NCBI RefSeq assembly: GCF_027244095.1
Contig: NC_069657.1
Coordinates: forward strand, 441,529,563-441,593,562
Origin: Hemicordylus capensis
Lineage: Eukaryota > Chordata > Lepidosauria > Squamata > Cordylidae
DNA length: 64,000 nucleotides
Direction of reading: 5' to 3'
Position numbers and translations under genes: made by a program. Each line of letters begins with the position of its first letter. Positions within the stretch are counted from its first letter, which is position 1. The notes under the pieces were generated by a model that made no database searches, had not been told where the DNA came from, and saw only the letters and a list, made by a program, of their open reading frames with translations. Shown here piece by piece: positions 57,320-64,000 of the stretch.

Positions 57320-57819
57320 CCTCACAGGAAGCAACACTCTGCTCGGGTCCTTCAGAACCCCCACATCAGAAACTTGAGGTCCATGGTGGGTAAAACCTGT
57401 TTGGACAAACACAACCCCCACCCCCCAACCCAAAAATAAGTCAACAGGCATGAGAGTAATGTCTGGCCTTAAAGGGAATGCCTGTGTCTTTGAAAGACGT
57501 TGGGCATTGCGAAGAGGAAGCCATCTCTGCCAACGTTACTTGTGCCTTGCATCTTGTGCAAGGTAGCCCCATCAATTAGTACATGTCATGAGTCAGCTCG
57601 GGGGGTTGATTCCATGGCGGAGGGACAAATGCTCACTGTGATTTTTGGCAAGGTCTACAACCCTAGAGATGGAAAATAGATGACAGCATTCCAATACTTT
57701 CTCCCTTCCCTTCCTCAGCTTTCAGAGTGTTATTGTGCTTTTATTGTCCTGACCATTGGGCCTAAAGGTAAAGAAGGGTAAGCTTTGGAAGCTTTTGATT
57801 GGTTGTGGGAGGTATTTTT

Positions 57820-58057
57820 TGGTAAAGGTAAAGTGTGCCATCAAGTCGATTTTGACTCCTGGCGCCCACAGAGCCCTGTGGTTTTATTTGGTAGAATACA
57901 GGAGGGGTTTACCATTGCCTCCACCCACGCAGTATGAGGTGATGCCTTTCAGCATCTTCCTATATCACTGCTGCCCAATACAGTATCAGTGGGTATTCGA
58001 ACCGGCAACCTTCTGCTTGTTAGTCAAGCATTTTCCCACTGCACCACTTAGGGTGGG
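57820..58057 (-). repeat. Sauria-type tRNA SINE
   Basis: On the minus strand a tRNA-like head (GTGCAGTGGGAAAATGCTTG, GGTTGCCGGTTCGAAT) leads to GGAAGATGCTGAAAGGCATC and ends with GTCAAAATCGACTTGATGGC. It lies about 0.5 kb upstream of the GPR75 coding exon. The family name is tentative. Confidence 0.75.
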
Positions 58058-59966
58058 TTGGCCCACAGCAGCCAAATTTCCAGTGATGTTTTAAAAACTT
58101 CTAAAAATTTTAAAAACACAAAAACTACTATAAAATTTTTATTACTGTTGTCAGAGGAATGAAAATGACAATTGGCAGGTATGTCCTCCACAGATTATTC
58201 CATGGAGAGAATACAATTTGTTCATTGTTACCCTGACCCTTCCCTCTGTGCAAAAATGACTGCAATTTTACCTGAACCGTTTGGGGGAAGGGATAGAGAA
58301 AGGGTGATGATAAGACAGACAAAGCTGTAAGTGCAACAATGCTTCCTTCGTGTACAATCCCATGTGGTCAGAGTCAACTTGTGAGCATTTAAGCCCAGAC
58401 AAGTGACACGACACTGACCAAATACTTGGACATGCAATTCTTTCTCAGAGCAGGAAGAAGCCATAGTTCAGTAACAAAGGACATGCTTTGCCACAGAAGG
58501 AACCAGGTTCAGTTCTAGGCACCTCCAGCTAAACACACTGGCTGGCAGACAGAGCAGGATGCACCAGTGCACTGAGAGGAGAGGTGCTCTGACCCCCAGA
58601 CCTTGGGGACCCGTCCCGTGGCCTCCAAGATCTGGGGAGGCTCCAAGGGGCCAGGGGGGCTTCTGGGCGGCCTCCTGCTGCCCCACCGCTGCCCCACCAC
58701 CCCAGCCCAAGCTGCCAAAAGTTACCTTATTTTTCGCCACCAATGTGCGTGGCTGGGGGGCAGGGGGGTGGAGGTTGCCGTTTTCAAGGATCGCTGGGCC
58801 AGACAGGCAGACCCAGTGGCCACTCCACCTGCTGCCCACGCCTCCACGGGGCGGGGGGAGGCCTGCTCGGTTCATCCTCTCGCACGGAGACAAGAGAGGT
58901 AGTAGGTGCCACCCCCTCCCTCAGTATCCCGTTGGCCAGCAAGATAGGGGAGGCAGTTTAAATTGCAGTCACCATTTTGGGATGGCGTTTTCCAGCCAGC
59001 AAGGAGGAGGAAGATCTCTCAGAGGATCCCTGGAGGAGTTCAACCGGCATGGCCCCATCCAAAAAGCAGAGGGTAGATCCAGAAGAGGGGACCAGTGGCC
59101 ATGTGGGGGGGCTCCTCCAACCCAGGCATCCCTGTCTGAGTTCTGTTCCCACTTGGCACAGACTGAGGGGGCATCGGAGCTGGCCGGAGCTGAGGTGAGT
59201 ATCGGGGAAGGCTCTAGCCATGAGGCTCTTGAGGAAGAAATGGGGGAGGGAGCAATTACGGGAGGAGACACACAGGAGCAGCACCGGGGTGAGGAAGTGG
59301 GAACAGGGCTGGAGGAGGATGCCCATGACCGGCCCCTTGGAGGAAGGGGGGGGGGATTATCTTCTCATGCAAGCCCTGAGGAAGCTGAATGGGCACTTCA
59401 GTTCTATTTGTTCACGGCAACGGCTTGCCCCTTGCACAGTACCAGTTCATTACCCTTTTCCGCTGCAGGAGGCTGGGCTGCGCTCTAGGGACTTTAGTGC
59501 CCATCCTTTCCGCACTAGGGCAGCTTCCGCGGCGGCGTCCTTAGGGCATGGCAAGCAGGGCAACCGCCCCAGGCCCCACTCTTTTAACCCCGATTAAAAT
59601 TAACTGGAAGGGGGCCCCCCACTGGCTGATTTGCCCCGCACCCCGCCAGGGTTCTCTAAGGACAGCCCTGCAGCTGGGGCCCACCTGCAGCAGGTCCAGA
59701 AGACCGGCTGTTGGCCTTCATCGGTCTATAAGGTGTACCTGAGGGAAGGGCTGTTTCTGGGCAGGGGCAGCTAGGAGGGTAGGGTCTGACACCCCCCTTC
59801 TTTCTTTCAGAAGCGGCAGCTGAGGTGTGGGTGGCCTCTGTGTGGATCGTGGGACACAACATTGCATAGTGGGCAGCTATGAACTTGCCGGATTGGAGCT
59901 TGGGCCTGGGGCACAAAGTAAAAATACACTGGGAAGGCAGGCAAGGCCTCCAGTGGGACAGGTTTA

Positions 59967-60126
59967 TGCCCCTCCTGACGGTGCTAGGGGATATGGGGTC
60001 ATGTTCGCCCCCTCTCCCGGGTGGCCCCTTGGTGTGAGGGAGGTAATAAAGAAAATAAGGAGGGGTGGAGCTGGGGGGCCCTCAGGAGCTGGGGGGTTCT
60101 TTGAATCCACTCGGTTATAGGTACAC
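59967..60126. mobile_element. Short GC-rich repeat inserted in the SGNH-domain element
   Basis: The stretch resembles 63325-63450 (GTGAGGGAGGTAATAAAG versus GTGAGGGAGATAATGCAG, and GGAGGGGTGGAGCTGGGG in both). It ends TATAGGTACACCCCTG, like a CAGGGGTGTA hAT terminus. Confidence 0.55.
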
Positions 60127-60470
60127 CCCTGTATGAGCGTATGCCCTGATCTCCTGGTGGTGCACATGGGGAAGAATGACCTCGAATGTGCAACTGGCCT
60201 GGGTGTTGTGTCCTCCTACCTTTCACAGGACCTGGCAGAGATGGTGAGGCTGTTTCCGGGCACCACCACATGTATCAATGAAATGATCCCGAGGCGTCAC
60301 TGGGCAAGCGCCAGGGACCCAGAGGGCAGGAGCGTTCCAGGAGAAAAGCCAACAAGGAAATGCAAAGGAGCCTGGCATGGTCTGGGTTTTTTTTTAATCC
60401 TGCAGAAAGGTTTTACCACGGAGTGACCAGATTTCTTTAGGGAGGATGGTGTGCACCTTTCAACCACGGG

Positions 60471-60811
60471 AGCAGGAGCGTAACTATAATAGGGCAAGGG
60501 GAGACATTTGTCTGGGGGCCCATTGCCTTGGCCCTCCCCCCAGAGGCAAGTCACATGACTGACTCCCCCAGCCATGCCCCTGCCCAGGCTTCCTTCAGTT
60601 GTATTCATCCTCCAAAATTGATGTGAGCATTAAGACCTGGAGCTACCAGAACAGCATGTCTTTCTCTAGGACCATTAAATGACTTGCATCGTCCACAATT
60701 TACAAAACCTTAAGATTTCTTTACTCCATGAGCTGAGCTTCAGTGGTGGTGGTGGGGGGGGACATTTTAAAATCTTGTCTCTGGGCCCACTCCAACCTTG
60801 CAACGCCCCTG
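60471..60811. mobile_element. hAT MITE, CAGGRGCGTA family, copy 1
   Basis: The left end is CAGGAGCGTAACTATAATAG and the right end is CTTGCAACGCCCCTG. The flanks CACGGGAG and CGTGGGAG agree at 6 of 8, the changes fitting CpG decay. It sits within the SGNH-domain remnant. Confidence 0.7.
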
Positions 60812-61258
60812 CGTGGGAGGCAAGCTTTACATCGCCAACCTGCGGAAGGGCATCCGGAAGGTGCTGGTGGCTCAGTTTCGTGGTGGGACTGGGGGTGGGG
60901 TGAGCACCAGGATGCACTCCCTGCCCCATCTGTGGTGGGTTAGCTGGATGACGGGATCAAAAAGGGTAGTCCTAAAGGTAGAGGGATAAAGGGACCGGGC
61001 TGCAATTCTGGATGCAGAAGAAGGTGGCCAATGGGCTTCAGTCAATCCCCAGCTGGCCGGCTGGGGTGGAGAAGGACTGACTGTGGCCCTTACCCCTGTT
61101 AACCTATTTGGCCGGGTCCCAAGAAGGGCTGAGGTCTGCCTGACCCAGCTTTGAAGCTGGCAGGTCAGACCAGAGCCATTAAAGGTGCCCTCATCCTGCC
61201 ACCCAGCCACCAGCAGGAAGCCCGTCTTAAATGCTGCTAATTCTAATAGAGTTGTGGG

Positions 61259-61568
61259 CAGGGGCGTAGCAAGGTTGGAGGAGGCCCAGAGACAAGATTT
61301 TAAAATGGGCCGCTCACTGATATATATACACACACAAACACACTTCACAATATATAGTGCACTCACACTCACATCCCCATTATGAATACGGTGAATATCT
61401 TGTTCACATTGAGTCTAGTTTTTTTACGCCCTGCTACTGCCGATCTCCAAGAGACTCAACATAATTCAAAGGGGGTGCAACACGGGCGGGTGGGGAGTCA
61501 TGTGACATGCCTGGGGGGGGGGGGCCTAGACGACTGTCTCCCCTTGCCTGACGGTAATTACCTCCCTG
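61259..61568. mobile_element. hAT MITE, CAGGRGCGTA family, copy 2 (opposite orientation)
   Basis: It starts CAGGGGCGTAGCAAGGTTGG and ends GGTAATTACCTCCCTG. The flanks GTTGTGGG and GTTGTGGC agree at 7 of 8. It is the reverse complement of the 60471 copy over most of its length. Confidence 0.75.
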
Positions 61569-61739
61569 GTTGTGGCTCAGCACCTGCCGGCTTGCACCCA
61601 ATTCCCAATACTTCTGTGCCTGGCCTCTTCCTTCCTATCAGCACAACTACTCAGTGCCTGGGAGAATCACTTGGATGCATCGGCCCCTTTTTTCCATCTA
61701 GTAAAAGGGAGGAGGAGATCCTATGCCCTGCGCGCCAAC

Positions 61740-62850
61740 CCTCCTCTCTTCACCCAAGACAGAGCAAAGCAGCGCGGGGGCGGGGGGGGAGCATCCCCAC
61801 CCCACCTCCCGCCCCACGCATCTCTAGCACCACTCCGAGAGGCAGGGGCTGGCTTGGGCCTAGGAGTTCACCGGGCTCTGGCTGGCCTGGCCCGCAGCTG
61901 GGCGCCGGTGCAGGTCGAGACCTTGGAAAGGCCGAAGCAAGCAGCCCCTGCCTCCGCAGCCGCCTCCTCCCAGGCCAGGGTGCCCTCTGGGGCAGGTGGC
62001 GGCCCAGCTCCCTTGTCTGCCCCCCACCCCCAGCTCAGCAGGCAAGCAGTCTCTCCTTACCGAGCGCCGAGGGCTTGGGGCAGCAGCCTGGCGCAGCAGA
62101 GAACGGCGGCGACGGCGGCGGCGTGGAGCATCCCCGGGCCAGGCAGAGAAGGAGAGCTCCGGCGGCGGCGGATCCCGGGTGGGGCCGAAGTCATCAGGAG
62201 CGGCTCGGGCTGGGGCGCTGCGCTGGTGTGTGCGGGGGGTGGGACGAGGCGAGGGGGCTTCTAGCGCCTCCCGCAGACACGCACGCGCCGGGGGGCGCTC
62301 CTTGGCGAGGAGTAGAGCGCAGCCACAGCAGCAGGAGAAGCCCCTCACTGCGCAGCAGCCTCGGCGGCGGCGGTTCGCCTCAAAGATCCTCCCGTGCCAT
62401 CATCATCATCATCATGCCACACACACACACACACACACGAGAGACGCAGTTACCTCACGCTGCCCCACGTAGCGCAGCCCGGCCAGGCTCCCCCGCCCCT
62501 GCCTCCCATTTTGCGCTGCGGACCCCCGCCAGGACCCGCCACCCCACCCCGCACTCCCCACTCCAGCTCAGGGGCGGCGGCTGCAGCTGAGTGGCGATTC
62601 GGACTCTGGTGGCGCGCGACGACCCTGGACTGCGCGCAGCAGCCTCCGCTCCCTCCCCCGGCTCCGGACGGAGCAAAGCCGCGGCGCGGTCTGCACGCGC
62701 TGCACGGCGCTCATGGCACCTGGGCGCTCTCTGCGCCAACCAACCGAGCCGCGCGCCCCCTCACCTGGGTGCCCGGGAACGGAGCGCCGCACGCTCCCCA
62801 CACAGAGCAGGGCGCGCACACACCGCACGGCCAGCCACGCTCCAGTCAGT
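61740..62850. promoter_or_regulatory. CpG island, likely GPR75 promoter and 5' exon region
   Basis: This is the most CpG-dense block of the window, with GGCGGCGG-type runs at 62090-62180 and 62360-62375 and GCGC-rich sequence to 62800. It lies 4.4-5.5 kb upstream of the minus-strand GPR75 coding exon. Human GPR75 has a non-coding first exon upstream of its single coding exon, so a promoter here is the simplest reading. Open frames inside it are low-complexity proline, alanine and arginine-rich and look like GC-driven noise. A (CAT)n and (CA)n microsatellite sits inside at 62397-62440. Confidence 0.6.
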
Positions 62851-63004
62851 GGCCGGGAATAACAACAGTCTTCGTTGTTGTTGTGGAGTACCTGGCTGTG
62901 GAAAATTACTCAGCACATTTTGTCCCCCTTCTTTTTTTGGAGAGGGGGTGCATTTGGGGGAGAGACGTAGGAGAGGCCGTTTTAAAAAGTGTGGGTGCAC
63001 ACAG

Positions 63005-63215
63005 GATCTCCAGTTGTTGCTGGACTACAGTTCCCATCATCCCCAGCAGAATTAAGCACAGCCGTGCCTGGGGGGGCTGCCCAACTCCGGTCCCCTCCCC
63101 CCTGCAGACGGACTACAATAACTCTCACCATCCATCCTCAGCCACGGCCATAGTTAGGGATGGTGGCAGCTGCAGTACAACACCTGCAGGAGGGCCAAAG
63201 AATTCTGTGCAGCCC
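63005..63215. mobile_element. hAT-type hairpin MITE pieces
   Basis: 63008-63055 is a half hairpin (TTGCTGGACTACAGTTCCCA). 63075-63215 is a second, worn hairpin with CTCTCACCATCCATCC and GGGATGGTGGCAGCTGC arms. Confidence 0.6.
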
Positions 63216-63324
63216 AGCTCACAACTATACCATAAAGCCCTTGGCTCGTCCCCCCCCACGTTTCCAAGGGGCCCCCCAATACCTGCTGCCTGTGCCATTT
63301 GGGGCAGGCGCTCTTGGGGGTGCC

Positions 63325-63450
63325 AAGTATGGACGTAGCTAGGGGAGAGGGGGGCTGTGCTCACCCCTCCCTCTGGCGGCCCCTCAGAGTGAGGGAGATA
63401 ATGCAGAAAATGTGGAGGGGTGGAGCTGGGGGCCCCGGATTCTTTGAACC
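63325..63450. repeat. GC-rich repeat related to 59967-60126
   Basis: It shares GGAGGGGTGGAGCTGGGG and GATTCTTTGAA-type sequence with the earlier copy. It appears to be a short DNA-element family. Confidence 0.5.
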
Positions 63451-63479
63451 ATGGTATGGACTGTGGAGAAAGTGGATAG

Positions 63480-63895
63480 AGAGAAAATCTTCTCCCTCTC
63501 ACATAACACTAGAACCAGAGCTCACTCCATGAAATTGATTGCCAGGAAATTTAGGAACAACACATGGAGGCACTTTTTCACACAACGCATCATCGTGTGC
63601 AATTCTGTGCCACAAGATGTGGTGACAGCCAACAACCTGGATGGCTTTAAGAGGGGTTTGGATAACTTCATGGAGGAAAGGTCTATCAACATAGTCAGAG
63701 GGCTATAGGCCACCTCCAGCCTCAGAGGCAGGATGCCTCTGAGTACCAGTTGTAGGGGAGTAACAGCAGCAGAGAGGGCATGCCCTCAACTCCTGCCTGT
63801 GGCTTCCAGCGGTGTCTGGTGGGCCACTGTGTGAAATAGGATGCTGGACTAGATGGGCCTTGGGCCTGATCCAGCCGGGCTGTCCTTACATTAAC
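63480..63895 (+). mobile_element. CR1-like LINE 3' end
   Basis: The frame [18 protein letters not shown], then [14 protein letters not shown], gives the C-terminus. The 3' UTR follows with CCACCTCCAGCCTCAGAGGC and TAGATGGGCCTTGGGCCTGA. It is the longest copy of this family in the window. Confidence 0.75.
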
Positions 63896-64000
63896 TCTTT
63901 CGCTGTGCCGCCTGTGCGTTGGGAGACAAGGCAGAATCAGAATCATTTTATTTATGGCCATAAGCCAAACAAGGGAGACAAGGCAGTCACAGCTTTGTTC

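Larger units (their letters stand above)
58900..61258 (+). mobile_element. Mobile-element remnant with an SGNH-hydrolase-like domain, fossil
   Basis: Pieces of an SGNH-hydrolase-like domain are visible. Block I (VWIVGHNI) lies near 59848, block III (LLVVHMGKNDL) near 60155, and the D-x-x-H block (FREDGVHLSTTG) at about 60435-60470. A C-terminal stretch (LYIANLRKGIRKVLVAQF) lies near 60825. A serine- and glutamate-rich gag-like frame lies upstream (58980-59480). Such domains occur in vertebrate mobile elements, including some tyrosine-recombinase retroelements; the family was not settled. It is split by at least two insertions (59967-60126, 60471-60811) and is broken. Confidence 0.55.

Noticed and set aside
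57320-57451. A 44-residue N-terminal extension of GPR75
   Set aside because: The frame is open but the extension ([10 protein letters not shown]) has no counterpart in human GPR75, whose start aligns with MNLTG at 57319. The region more likely holds 5' UTR and an acceptor.
61382-62590. A 402-aa open frame as a gene
   Set aside because: It is proline, glycine and serine-rich low-complexity translation of a MITE end and a CpG island, with no known domain. Other frames over the same bases are equally open.
62394-63338. A 314-aa open frame as a gene
   Set aside because: It starts in a microsatellite within the CpG island and runs through hAT hairpins. There is no domain or codon signature.

Overview
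The window is squamate (lizard or snake) nuclear DNA. The evidence is vertebrate exon-intron genes, a toll-like receptor of the sauropsid TLR15 type, and a typical squamate repeat mix: a Bov-B (RTE) LINE, CR1/L2-like and R4-clade LINE pieces, MIR-like and Sauria-type tRNA SINEs, SINEs with a 5S rRNA-derived head, a DIRS-like element, and many short hAT MITEs with 8-bp target duplications. The species cannot be named from the sequence alone.

Three host genes are present. ERLEC1 (ER lectin 1, + strand) runs from 5,663 to 32,258. Thirteen coding exons join in phase to 430 codons plus a stop and match the family from just after the signal region to the C-terminus; the first exon lies upstream of the window. 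A single-exon toll-like receptor, best called TLR15, lies at 47,263-49,803 (+, 846 aa). GPR75, an orphan class A GPCR, lies at 55,676-57,319 (-, 547 aa). A CpG-rich block at about 61.7-62.85 kb is the likely GPR75 promoter and 5' exon region. In human, ERLEC1 (+) and GPR75 (-) are also neighbours in this orientation, with no TLR between them.

Layout: 1-5.66 kb is ERLEC1 intron 1 with a Bov-B LINE, a CR1-like tail, a partial 5S-headed SINE and a hAT MITE. From 5.66 to 32.3 kb ERLEC1 exons alternate with repeat-rich introns. Intron 4 is almost entirely one decayed DIRS-like element, which itself carries a SINE and a hAT MITE. The stretch 32.3-47.2 kb is intergenic, with SINEs, an L2-like tail, a candidate 1.6-kb DNA transposon, a long LINE with an APE endonuclease region and a Tc1 fold-back. 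From 49.8 to 55.6 kb there is mostly MITE and SINE debris. From 57.5 to 64 kb lie a Sauria-type SINE, a mobile-element remnant with an SGNH-hydrolase-like domain broken up by hAT insertions, the CpG island, and CR1-like sequence.

The three genes do not form a pathway. ERLEC1 acts in ER glycoprotein quality control, TLR15 in innate immune sensing, and GPR75 is a plasma-membrane receptor. The main interest is the position of the TLR between two conserved vertebrate genes and the detailed insertion history, much of which can be read from target duplications.
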